From Bacillota bacterium (lineage in GTDB: Bacteria > Bacillota > Clostridia > Christensenellales > CAG-138), in the NCBI GenBank assembly GCA_023426265.1, contig JAFABA010000074.1, positions 1-20,999 of the forward strand: a stretch of 20,999 nt of DNA, in the 5' to 3' direction. Below, one piece after another: positions 1-6,207 of the stretch; within the stretch, counting starts at the first letter, position 1; each line of letters opens with the position of its first letter. The position numbers and the translations under genes are program-made. Under the pieces are notes generated by a model. That model made no database searches and was not told the DNA's origin. It worked only from the letters and a program-made list of their open reading frames with translations.

Positions 1-95
1 CTAAATTTGGAAGGCATAGCCTGCTGTCCGCCCGTCCATATTATTAGCGCCATCCTTATATGGCATTTGAAGAACAGAAAGGGGCAAGCAACAGT

Positions 96-569
96 ATGGC
101 GCATCCTATCGAAAACATCATGAAGACTACTATGGAACAGCTCAAAGAGATGGTGGACGTTAACACCATCGTGGGCGATCCCGTTATGACGGGCAGCGAT
201 ACCATAATTATCCCCGTTTCCCGCGTATGCCTGGGGTTCCTTTCCGGCGGCGGCGAATACGGCCCCACCAAGGCCGCTCGGCGCGACGGGATGGACCATC
301 CGGAGGAGGGACGCTTCCCATTTGCAGGTACCTCTGTCGGCGGCTTAAACCTGACGCCGATGGCATTTTTGGCAATCACCGATGGCGTGGTGCATGTGCT
401 GCCTGCGAACTACAGCTGCACGCTCGACCGCATCATTGAAATGGTACCCGAAACCATCCGCGAGGTGGATCGTCTGATCAAGCAGGCATCCTGCAAAGAG
501 GACGGCGATACTGCATCCGCGGCAAACGCTTCAAGCAGCACAGATGATACGTTCGCCCCGCAGGGGTGA
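96..569 (+). CDS. ytfJ: GerW/YtfJ-family sporulation protein
   Basis: This is a 157-residue protein of the YtfJ/GerW family, which in Bacillus is a forespore protein linked to spore germination. Its molecular function is not settled. The family signature is clear: the N-terminus MAHPIENIMKTTMEQLKEM, then VDVNTIVGDPV, a GFLSGGGEYG segment, and TSVGGLNLTPMAFLAI followed by a predicted C-terminal helix. The last 25 or so residues are Ser/Ala/Asp-rich and look disordered. I chose the ATG at 96 over an in-frame ATG at 60 because the family begins with this MA(D)HPI motif and a GGGG ribosome site lies 11 bases upstream; the ATG at 60 has no ribosome site. It is followed after 24 bases by the dacF-like gene, a pairing common in spore-forming Clostridia. 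The family assignment is firm; sporulation in this organism is inferred. Confidence 0.9.
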   Translation: MAHPIENIMKTTMEQLKEMVDVNTIVGDPVMTGSDTIIIPVSRVCLGFLSGGGEYGPTKAARRDGMDHPEEGRFPFAGTSVGGLNLTPMAFLAITDGVVHVLPANYSCTLDRIIEMVPETIREVDRLIKQASCKEDGDTASAANASSSTDDTFAPQG

Positions 570-593
570 CCCGCGGGCGGCGCATAACGCTTT

Positions 594-1715
594 ATGAAGT
601 CGATACGTTGGCTGTTTCTTTTGCTGGCCTTTACTGTTTTGGTTGGCACGGCGCTGCCCGCATTTGCGGCAACGCCCGAAGTGGGCGCATCGGGCGCGGT
701 TTTGATGGATGTAACCACAAAGCGTGTGCTGTTTGCGCAAAACGCCCATTCGCAGCTGCCTATGGCCAGCACCACAAAAATTATGACGGCGCTCATTGCG
801 CTTGAGACCTGCGCGCTCGATACCGTGCTGACCGTGCCCAAGGAGGCATACGGTACGGAAGGCTCCAGTATATACCTGAACAACGGGGAGAAAATCACGG
901 TAGAGGATCTCCTTTATGGGCTTATGCTTTCCTCCGGCAACGATGCCGCGGTAACGCTTGCCATTCACATCGGCGGCTCGGTGGAAGGCTTTGCGCAGAT
1001 CATGAACAACCGCGCGAAGGAGATTGGATGCACCAATACCAATTTTATCACGCCCAACGGCCTGCATGACCAGGGGCACTATACCTCCGCATACGATCTT
1101 GCCTTGATTTCGAGCGTCGCCATGCAAAATGAGGCTTTTCGGAAGGTCGTTTCCACGAAATACTGGAAAACCACCTCCGGCGACGTCATACGCACGTTCA
1201 AAAACAAAAACAAGATCCTCTGGCAATATGAGGGCGGCAACGGCATCAAGACGGGCTTTACCAAGGCCGCGGGCCGCTGCCTTGCCTTTTCCGCCGAGCG
1301 GGGAGGCCACACCATCGTAGGCGTCGTGTTGAACTGCCCGAATATGTGGAATGACGCGAAGGCCATGCTTGACTACGGCTTTTCGGATTACACATGGAAG
1401 CCGTTCGTGAAAGCCGGGGATACCGTGGCCACGCTTACGGTCAACCGCGGCATGAAAAACAGCTTGGAAATACGGGCCAAAGAAGATATACTGATTCCAA
1501 TGCGTCAGGACGAACCGGAGAATGCCGTGACGCTCAAAGCCGTCAGCCCGCAGACATTGGAAGCGCCCGTTTATGCGGGACAGACGGTCGGCATGCTGGA
1601 AGCCTGGGGCGATGGGAAGCGTCTGTTTGCCGTCCCGATGGTCGCTTCGGAAACGGTCCTGCGCAAGGAGTTCCCGTATTTTCTGTGGGAAATCGCACGG
1701 GAATGGACCGCGTGA
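594..1715 (+). CDS. dacF: D-alanyl-D-alanine carboxypeptidase (DacF-like, peptidase S11)
   Basis: This is a 373-residue exported serine carboxypeptidase that trims the terminal D-alanine from peptidoglycan stem peptides (low-molecular-weight penicillin-binding protein). Residues 1-25 form a signal peptide with an AFA-A type cleavage site. The three catalytic motifs are present and properly spaced: SxxK as S59-T-T-K62, SxN as S114-G-N116, and KTG at 219-221. Residues from about 280 form the C-terminal beta domain of the DacA/DacF type. The closing helix (about 355-373, FPYFLWEIAREW) may be the amphipathic membrane anchor. The ribosome site is weak (GGGCGG about 13 bases upstream), so translation may be coupled to ytfJ. 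DacF is chosen over DacA from the ytfJ neighbourhood only. The spmA and spmB genes often found after dacF are absent. Confidence 0.92.
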   Translation: MKSIRWLFLLLAFTVLVGTALPAFAATPEVGASGAVLMDVTTKRVLFAQNAHSQLPMASTTKIMTALIALETCALDTVLTVPKEAYGTEGSSIYLNNGEKITVEDLLYGLMLSSGNDAAVTLAIHIGGSVEGFAQIMNNRAKEIGCTNTNFITPNGLHDQGHYTSAYDLALISSVAMQNEAFRKVVSTKYWKTTSGDVIRTFKNKNKILWQYEGGNGIKTGFTKAAGRCLAFSAERGGHTIVGVVLNCPNMWNDAKAMLDYGFSDYTWKPFVKAGDTVATLTVNRGMKNSLEIRAKEDILIPMRQDEPENAVTLKAVSPQTLEAPVYAGQTVGMLEAWGDGKRLFAVPMVASETVLRKEFPYFLWEIAREWTA

Positions 1716-1749
1716 CGGGAAAAGGCTTATTCGGATGGTTGGGGGAACT

Positions 1750-2475
1750 ATGCGGTTACAGAAGTTTATGGCCCAGGCGGGCGTAGCCTCGAGGCGCCAA
1801 TGCGAGGAGTATATACGCGAAGGCCGCGTGAAAATCAACGGAGAAATCGCCACGATCGGCAGTTCGGTGGATGAAGCGCACGACGAAGTCACATTTGACG
1901 GCGCGCCGCTTTATCAGGAAAATGAGCGCGTCGTGCTTTTGTTTTATAAGCCGCGCGGCGTTGTTTCCACCAGCAGCGACCCGGAAGGCAGGAAGACCGT
2001 ACAGGCGTATTTTACCGAATTTCCCCAAAGGCTTTACAACGTGGGGCGGCTCGACATCAACTCGGAAGGCCTGCTGATCATGACCAATGACGGCAGCTTG
2101 GCCCAGACGATGACGCACCCCAAATACAAAATAGAAAAGACGTATTACGCCGTGTGCGACGGCACGCTTATGCCGGAGGAAGCGGAACAGTTAAAAACCG
2201 GCGTCAGGCTTTCGGACGGCATGACGCTGCCTGCGAAAGTAGAACGCGTCCGCCCAACGAAGACGGGGCACACGAGCCTCCTTATCACCATACGGGAAGG
2301 GCGCAACCGCCAGGTGCGGCGGATGCTGGAGGCAGTGGGTCACAGGACAATGCTGCTAAAGCGCGAGCGTGTGGGTGCGCTTAACCTAGGCGGCCTCAAG
2401 CCGGGGGAGTGGCGGTATCTGACCAGGGAAGAGCTCGCGTGGATGGAAGCGATGTTATCCGACGATAAAAAATGA
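1750..2475 (+). CDS. rluB: 23S rRNA pseudouridine synthase, RluB/RsuA family
   Basis: This 241-residue enzyme isomerises a uridine to pseudouridine, most likely in 23S rRNA (RluB position), though the close relative RsuA acts on 16S rRNA. An S4 RNA-binding domain covers residues 1-60 (MRLQKFMAQAGVASRR). The catalytic domain carries the signature GRLDINSEGLLIMTNDG with the catalytic aspartate at D102. Further family motifs are LFYKPRGVVST and EGRNRQVRRMLEAVGH. The open frame extends upstream to 1573 inside the dacF-like gene, but the ATG at 1750 is preferred: it gives the canonical S4 start and follows a GGGGG ribosome site. The gene closes the first transcription unit and is followed by a terminator. 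Confidence 0.92.
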   Translation: MRLQKFMAQAGVASRRQCEEYIREGRVKINGEIATIGSSVDEAHDEVTFDGAPLYQENERVVLLFYKPRGVVSTSSDPEGRKTVQAYFTEFPQRLYNVGRLDINSEGLLIMTNDGSLAQTMTHPKYKIEKTYYAVCDGTLMPEEAEQLKTGVRLSDGMTLPAKVERVRPTKTGHTSLLITIREGRNRQVRRMLEAVGHRTMLLKRERVGALNLGGLKPGEWRYLTREELAWMEAMLSDDKK

Positions 2476-2499
2476 TTATAGCGTGGGAATACTATCAGC

Positions 2500-2540
2500 A
2501 AGGGACGGCGCAAAGAAACGGTTAGCGCGGTCCCTTTTTT
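2500..2540 (+). terminator. Rho-independent terminator after rluB
   Basis: The arm at 2500-2511 (AAGGGACGGCGC) pairs with 2525-2536 (GCGCGGTCCCTT). The stem is 12 bp with one mismatch and a 13-base loop. It is followed directly by a run of six T (2535-2540). It separates the ytfJ-dacF-rluB unit from the biotin-enzyme unit. Confidence 0.85.
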
Positions 2541-2563
2541 CGCATAATAATGAGAAAATAGGC

Positions 2564-2593
2564 TTGATATGTGTGGATTAATGGTGTTAGAAT
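2564..2593 (+). promoter_or_regulatory. Candidate sigma-A promoter of the biotin-enzyme unit
   Basis: TTGATA (2564-2569) and TAGAAT (2588-2593) are separated by 18 bases in an AT-rich stretch just after the rluB terminator. A perfect TATAAT also lies at 2599-2604 but has no good -35 at 16-18 bases. Either could drive the unit; the leader before the first start codon would be about 95-105 bases. Confidence 0.5.
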
Positions 2594-2618
2594 GGTTTTA
2601 TAATAAAATGCGGAAATT

Positions 2619-2650
2619 TTGGATTATGCCACCACCAGCGATAATTCCAA
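2619..2650 (+). promoter_or_regulatory. Leader hairpin upstream of the repeat-protein gene
   Basis: TTGGATTAT (2619-2627) pairs with ATAATTCCAA (2641-2650). This gives a 9-bp stem with one bulged base and a 13-base loop rich in CCACCA. It lies in the untranslated leader between the candidate promoter and the ribosome site at 2690-2696. No known riboswitch class is recognised. It may only stabilise the mRNA. Confidence 0.3.
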
Positions 2651-2703
2651 TCGAACTTATCCCGTCTTGCCATAATAAAATCTTTTAATAGGAGGTGAAA
2701 ACA

Positions 2704-3132
2704 TTGGGGATGAAAAGCTTTTTTCGCCGGTTGTTTGGCAAAAAGGCAGATGAGGCTCCCTTAGCGCCTTCGGCCACTTCTCAAGCACAGCAGCCTGAGC
2801 CGATTGAAAACAGACAACAGTTTGTCGCGGCCATCGCCTCCGCCATCGCCATGGAGATGGGCACGGACGTAAGCGGGCTCCGCATCCATTCCATACGGCG
2901 CACAGGCGCTGCTGTTCCCAACCGGGGGCCGTTTGTCGCGGCGGTTTCCGCGGCCATCGCGATGCAGATGGGCACGGACGTAAGCGGACTTCGTATCCAT
3001 TCTATTCGCCCTGTCGCGCCGCGCGCATATAACCGCGGCGAATTCGTGGCGGCAATTGCCGCGGCGTTGGCGGAGCAAATGGGTACGGATGTAAGCGGAC
3101 TTCGGATTCACTCTATCCGTCAGGTTTCCTAG
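2704..3132 (+). CDS. Triple-repeat protein resembling OadG/MmdE small decarboxylase subunits
   Basis: This protein has 142 residues. Residues 1-12 (MGMKSFFRRLFG) form a short basic amphipathic segment, followed by an Ala/Pro/Gln-rich linker to about 35. Then come three repeats of exactly 37 residues starting at N36, N73 and N110. Each reads roughly NRxxFVAAIAxAIAxxMG then TDVSGLRIHSIR. The block MGTDVSGLRIHSIR is identical in all three. The pattern of an alanine-rich helix followed by a short hydrophobic strand and SIRR resembles the C-terminal segment of sodium-pump decarboxylase gamma/delta subunits (OadG, MmdD) and the small MmdE. Their usual N-terminal transmembrane helix is missing. The start is TTG at 2704: AGGAGGTG lies 8 bases upstream, while an in-frame GTG at 2695 sits inside that ribosome site; ATG at 2710 is the alternative. 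The next genes encode a biotin carrier and an alpha carboxyltransferase, which supports a role in that enzyme. The gene is certain to be coding; its function is inferred. Confidence 0.75.
   Translation: MGMKSFFRRLFGKKADEAPLAPSATSQAQQPEPIENRQQFVAAIASAIAMEMGTDVSGLRIHSIRRTGAAVPNRGPFVAAVSAAIAMQMGTDVSGLRIHSIRPVAPRAYNRGEFVAAIAAALAEQMGTDVSGLRIHSIRQVS
2809..3129 (+). repeat. Three in-frame tandem repeats, 111-bp period
   Basis: Copies run 2809-2919, 2920-3030 and 3031-3129 (the last is short by its linker). They encode 37-residue units. The conserved part begins at the Asn-Arg pair and ends at Ser-Ile-Arg. The linker between units varies. Differences within the 14-codon core are all synonymous. Confidence 0.9.
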
Positions 3133-3178
3133 ACGAATAACGTAACCGTATAGATATAAAGCAACAGGAGGAATAACG

Positions 3179-3577
3179 ATGCGTAAGTTTCTTGTGAATG
3201 TGAACGGCACTTCCTACGAGGTAATGGTAGAAGAGATCTCCGGCGCCGCCGCACCCGCTGCGGCTCCCGCGGCTGCGTCAAGCTTCGTTGCGGCACCCGC
3301 CGCTGCGCCCGCGCCCGCTCCTGCAGCGGCTCCCGCGCCTGCGCCGGTAACGGCTTCGGCAGGTCAGACAAGTGTTTCTGCGCCCATGCCCGGCACCATA
3401 CTCTCCGTAAGCGTGAAACCCGGCCAGGCAGTCAAGCGCAACCAGGTGCTCATGGTTCTTGAAGCCATGAAGATGGAAAACGAGATCGTCACCCCTGTGG
3501 ACGGCGTGGTCATGGGCGTCAACGTGGCGGGCGGCCAGTCCGTCAACACCGGCGAGCTGCTCTGCGTCATCGGCTGA
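3179..3577 (+). CDS. Biotin carboxyl carrier protein of a decarboxylase/carboxylase
   Basis: This 132-residue protein carries biotin between the active sites of a biotin-dependent enzyme. Residues 1-20 (MRKFLVNVNGTSYEVMVEEI) match the start of free-standing carriers such as MmdC. Residues 21-60 are a flexible Ala/Pro linker. Residues 65-132 are a biotinyl domain with the EAMKME motif; the biotin-accepting lysine is K98. The domain is complete and ends at ...ELLCVIG as expected. A strong AGGAGG site lies 7 bases before the ATG. It follows the triple-repeat gene by 46 bases and precedes the alpha subunit by 107 bases, so it very likely serves that subunit. Whether the enzyme is a decarboxylase, a transcarboxylase or a two-subunit pyruvate carboxylase cannot be told from this gene. 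Confidence 0.93.
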   Translation: MRKFLVNVNGTSYEVMVEEISGAAAPAAAPAAASSFVAAPAAAPAPAPAAAPAPAPVTASAGQTSVSAPMPGTILSVSVKPGQAVKRNQVLMVLEAMKMENEIVTPVDGVVMGVNVAGGQSVNTGELLCVIG

Positions 3578-3625
3578 AAACACGGGTAAGAACATAGTGA
3601 AGCCGTGCAGCTTTAAAAGAAAGCC

Positions 3626-3648
3626 GCGCCGCTTGGCCGTTGCGGCGC
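3626..3648 (+). promoter_or_regulatory. GC-rich hairpin between biotin carrier and alpha-subunit genes
   Basis: GCGCCGC (3626-3632) pairs perfectly with GCGGCGC (3642-3648) around a 9-base loop. No T run follows, so it is not a typical terminator. It sits about 36 bases before the TTG start of the alpha-subunit gene and could stabilise or process the mRNA between the two cistrons. Confidence 0.4.
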
Positions 3649-3684
3649 ATCCGCCGCAATCAATGTGAAAGGAGGAACCCACGA

Positions 3685-5142
3685 TTGGCTAAAAAATTAT
3701 TGATCACCGATACCATACTGCGCGACGCGCACCAGTCCCAGGCCGCGACCCGCATGCGTACGGAAGACATGCTTCCCGCGTGCGAAATACTCGACAGCGT
3801 AGGGTATTGGTCTTTGGAGTGCTGGGGCGGCGCGACGTTTGACAGTTGCCTCCGTTTCCTCAATGAGGATCCCTGGGAGCGCTTAAGAAAACTGAAGAAA
3901 GCCCTGCCCAACACCAAGCTGCAGATGCTTTTCCGCGGCCAGAACATACTGGGCTACAAGCATTACGCGGACGACGTGGTGGAGCAGTTCTGCAAGAAAG
4001 CCATTGAAAACGGCATCGACGTCGTGCGCATATTCGACGCGCTCAACGATACCAGGAACCTGGAAGCCGCCATCAAGTACACCAAGAAGTACGGCGGTAT
4101 CTGCGAGCCCGCCATCAGCTACACCATAAGCCCCGTCCACAACGAGGATTATTTCGTGAAGCTCGCGAAGGAACTTGTGCAGATGGGCGCTGACGTCATC
4201 TGCATCAAGGATATGGCGAACCTCCTGCTGCCCTATGACGCGTATTCCCTCGTCAAGCGGTTGAAGGCGGAGGTGGACGTTCCCATCCACCTGCATACCC
4301 ACAACACCACCGGCACCGGCGATATGACCTACCTCATGGCCGTGCAGGCGGGCGTGGATATCGTGGACTGCGCGCTTTCCCCCATGGGCAACGGCACCGC
4401 GCAGCCCGCTACGGAACCGCTCGTCGCGACCCTCAGGGGCACGGAATACGATACGGGCCTTGACCTCAACAAGCTTGCGAAGGCCGCCACCCATTTCAGG
4501 GGTGTGGCGGAAAAGCTCAAGAAAGAGGGCAGCCTCGATCCCAAGGTGTTGAGCGTGGACGTCAATACGCTGCTGTATCAGGTACCCGGCGGTATGCTTT
4601 CTAACCTCATTTCCCAGCTCAAGCAGGCGAATGCGGAGGATAAGTATTACCAGGTACTGGAGGAGATCCCCCGCGTGCGCGAGGATTTCGGCTATCCGCC
4701 GCTCGTTACGCCCACCAGCCAGATCGTAGGCTCGCAGGCGGTGCTCAACGTCATATCCGGCGAACGTTACAAGACGTTCTCCAAGGAGTCAAAGGCGCTT
4801 TTGCACGGCGAATACGGCATGCTCCCCGGCAAAGTCAACGAGGAAGTAAGGCGCAAGGCGATCGGAAATGAAGAGGTCATCACCTGCCGCCCGGCCGATC
4901 TGTTGACGCCCGAGCTTGACAACTACCGCGAAGAAATCAAGGACATCATGGAACAGGAAGAGGACGTACTGAGCTACGCGCTGTTCCCGCAGGTCGCCAT
5001 GAAGTTCTTTGAAGCGCGCAAGGCTGCAAAGTCCGGCGCCGTGCCGATGGCTCCCGCGGCGGCTCCTGCTGCGGCGGCTCCCGCGCCTGCAAAAGCAGTG
5101 GAAGGCGTGACGGTGCTTTATGTAGAGGATCTTTCCGCATAA
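3685..5142 (+). CDS. oadA: Oxaloacetate decarboxylase alpha / pyruvate carboxylase subunit B (carboxyltransferase)
   Basis: This 485-residue protein transfers a carboxyl group between oxaloacetate/pyruvate and biotin. Residues 1-300 form the HMGL-like TIM barrel: TILRDAHQS with metal ligand D14, LFRGQN, the carboxylated lysine K175 in CIKDMANLL, and the metal histidines H204 and H206 in HLHTHNTTG. These sit three residues before D17, K178, H207 and H209 of the well-studied oxaloacetate decarboxylase alpha subunits. Residues of about 310-445 match the conserved PYC/OADA association domain (VPGGMLSNL, YGMLPGKV). The fused biotinyl domain of long OadA proteins is absent. Instead there is an Ala/Pro stretch (about 450-471) and a short tail, VEGVTVLYVEDLSA. 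The TTG at 3685 has AAAGGAGG 9 bases upstream; the frame is open back to 3640. It is transcribed with the carrier and the triple-repeat gene. The choice between decarboxylase and carboxylase is open because no beta subunit and no biotin carboxylase gene lie in the window. Confidence 0.9.
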   Translation: MAKKLLITDTILRDAHQSQAATRMRTEDMLPACEILDSVGYWSLECWGGATFDSCLRFLNEDPWERLRKLKKALPNTKLQMLFRGQNILGYKHYADDVVEQFCKKAIENGIDVVRIFDALNDTRNLEAAIKYTKKYGGICEPAISYTISPVHNEDYFVKLAKELVQMGADVICIKDMANLLLPYDAYSLVKRLKAEVDVPIHLHTHNTTGTGDMTYLMAVQAGVDIVDCALSPMGNGTAQPATEPLVATLRGTEYDTGLDLNKLAKAATHFRGVAEKLKKEGSLDPKVLSVDVNTLLYQVPGGMLSNLISQLKQANAEDKYYQVLEEIPRVREDFGYPPLVTPTSQIVGSQAVLNVISGERYKTFSKESKALLHGEYGMLPGKVNEEVRRKAIGNEEVITCRPADLLTPELDNYREEIKDIMEQEEDVLSYALFPQVAMKFFEARKAAKSGAVPMAPAAAPAAAAPAPAKAVEGVTVLYVEDLSA

Positions 5143-5159
5143 AAATCACTTTATGCTGT

Positions 5160-5195
5160 AAACAGTAAGGCGGGGATTCCCCGCCTTACTGTTTT
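5160..5195 (+). terminator. Strong terminator after the alpha-subunit gene
   Basis: The 16-base arm at 5160-5175 (AAACAGTAAGGCGGGG) is perfectly complementary to 5179-5194, with a 3-base loop and a T run at 5192-5195. The A run on the other side means it could also stop transcription from the minus strand. Confidence 0.93.
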
Positions 5196-5509
5196 AGAGG
5201 AACAGCTACATTAAGGGACACGCTGGTCTTAACGGAAATCCATTGCGAACGGGATGCATACGGTATCATCATTCCGCTTGGCCGTTTGTTATGTGGGCTT
5301 AAAATATACACCGATCGCAATCAAACTCCTGAATGTGCAGTAAGGGAAATACCCTCTGGGGCTTGCATTCCCGGGTGAAAAAATGGCAGCGCTCGAGATG
5401 TTAAGGAATTCTTCACCTTTGCTTATGTGAAATCCATGTGGCTGTTTTGGCGGGATTGCGGTATACTATGCAGGAAGGCAATTTTAGGATAATGGAGTAG
5501 GTAAACTGC
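5196..5509. other. 314-bp gap with no supported gene
   Basis: No convincing gene is seen on either strand. One frame is open from 5169 to 5375, ends in TGA at 5376-5378, and is then open again to a TAA at 5490. It has no ATG start with a ribosome site near its beginning and no recognisable family. TATACT at 5462-5467 could be the -10 box of the pgsA promoter, but the -35 (TGGCTG, 17 bases upstream) is weak. The pgsA ribosome site (GGAG, 5494-5497) lies at the end. Confidence 0.5.
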
Positions 5510-6085
5510 ATGAGGCATATCCCGAACATACTTTCCGGGCTGCGCATCGGTATGGTGGGCTTATTTGTATATTTCTTTCAGAACGACAGATATTATGCCG
5601 CCTTGGGTACCTATGTGCTTGCCGTGCTGACGGATACGCTGGACGGTTACCTTGCCCGCCACTACAACTGGATTACGGACGTCGGTAAGGTGCTCGACCC
5701 CTTGGCGGACAAGCTGATGCTTATCGCCGCGCTTATTTGTTTCTGTATCAACGGCTGGGTACCCGTTTGGCTGGTGGCGGTCGTGGTATTCAAAGAACTC
5801 GTCATGATCATCGGCGGCGCGCTTCTGTGGAAAAAGGAGATCGTCGTCTATGCGGATTGGTTCGGCAAATTCGCAACCGGTTTTTTTAACGCGGGCGTGG
5901 TGGCGACGCTTACCAAGCGCTTCTGGCCCTGGATCGGGTTCTGGAACATCGTGCTCCTGTCCGTCGCAATGGTGTTGGGCATCATCGCACTGGTACATTA
6001 TGCGCAGAAGAACGTATTCAACAAAAAGCGTATTTCAGGAGAAACCCCCGGCGACGGCGCAAGCTCCGCAAAAAACGCGGAATAA
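5510..6085 (+). CDS. pgsA: CDP-diacylglycerol-glycerol-3-phosphate 3-phosphatidyltransferase
   Basis: This 191-residue membrane enzyme makes phosphatidylglycerol phosphate from CDP-diacylglycerol and glycerol 3-phosphate. The CDP-alcohol phosphotransferase signature is complete: D42-x2-D45-G46-x2-A49-R50-x8-G59-x3-D63-x3-D67. Several hydrophobic segments (about 12-45, 68-105 and 115-165) fit the six-helix fold. The start MRHIPNILSGLRI is the family start (PNxLTxxRI). The tail after about 172 is basic then polar (KKRISGETPGDG). GGAG lies 12 bases before the ATG, slightly far. PgsA is preferred over related phosphatidyltransferases by length and the N-terminal motif. Confidence 0.9.
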   Translation: MRHIPNILSGLRIGMVGLFVYFFQNDRYYAALGTYVLAVLTDTLDGYLARHYNWITDVGKVLDPLADKLMLIAALICFCINGWVPVWLVAVVVFKELVMIIGGALLWKKEIVVYADWFGKFATGFFNAGVVATLTKRFWPWIGFWNIVLLSVAMVLGIIALVHYAQKNVFNKKRISGETPGDGASSAKNAE

Positions 6086-6102
6086 AGGGGAGAGTGAGCG
6101 CC

Positions 6103-6135
6103 CCGGCGCCTGGGCTTAAAAAACAGCTGCGCCGG
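6103..6135 (+). terminator. Possible weak terminator after pgsA
   Basis: CCGGCGC (6103-6109) pairs perfectly with GCGCCGG (6129-6135) around a 19-base loop. GTTTTAATT follows after seven bases, so the T run is short and distant. The hairpin is directly upstream of the next promoter and may be a boundary element. Confidence 0.4.
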
Positions 6136-6148
6136 AGCCAAGTTTTAA

Positions 6149-6177
6149 TTGACAAACCATACGGCAATCGATAAAAT
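6149..6177 (+). promoter_or_regulatory. Sigma-A promoter of the DUF177-rpmF unit
   Basis: A perfect -35 TTGACA (6149-6154) and a -10 TAAAAT (6172-6177) are separated by 17 bases. They lie about 30 bases before the start codon of the DUF177 gene. Confidence 0.82.
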
Positions 6178-6207
6178 AAACGATGGTTGACTTTGGAGGA
6201 ATACCCT

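Noticed and set aside
1..123. Possible 3' end of an upstream gene. Frame 1 is open to TGA at 121-123 (ending ...LIWHLKNRKGQATVW...), and frame 3 is open to TAG at 45-47.
   Set aside because: Too short to recognise, and two frames compete. The frame ending at 123 would overlap ytfJ by 28 bases. I cannot decide which, if either, is real.
531..1892. 453-residue open frame on the minus strand under the dacF-like gene.
   Set aside because: It is a shadow of a clear peptidase S11 gene with all catalytic motifs; the minus-strand translation has no recognisable domain.
3242..3360. GCn/CCn-rich tract in the biotin carrier gene, considered as a microsatellite or phase-variable repeat.
   Set aside because: There is no exact repeat unit; it encodes an ordinary Ala/Pro linker typical of biotin carrier proteins.
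5169..5489. A frame open for 69 codons, then TGA at 5376-5378, then open again for 37 codons in the same frame; considered as a decayed gene or a selenocysteine gene.
   Set aside because: No ATG with a ribosome site at the start, no family resemblance, it overlaps a terminator, and no selenocysteine hairpin was evident after the TGA. Open stretches of this size arise by chance.
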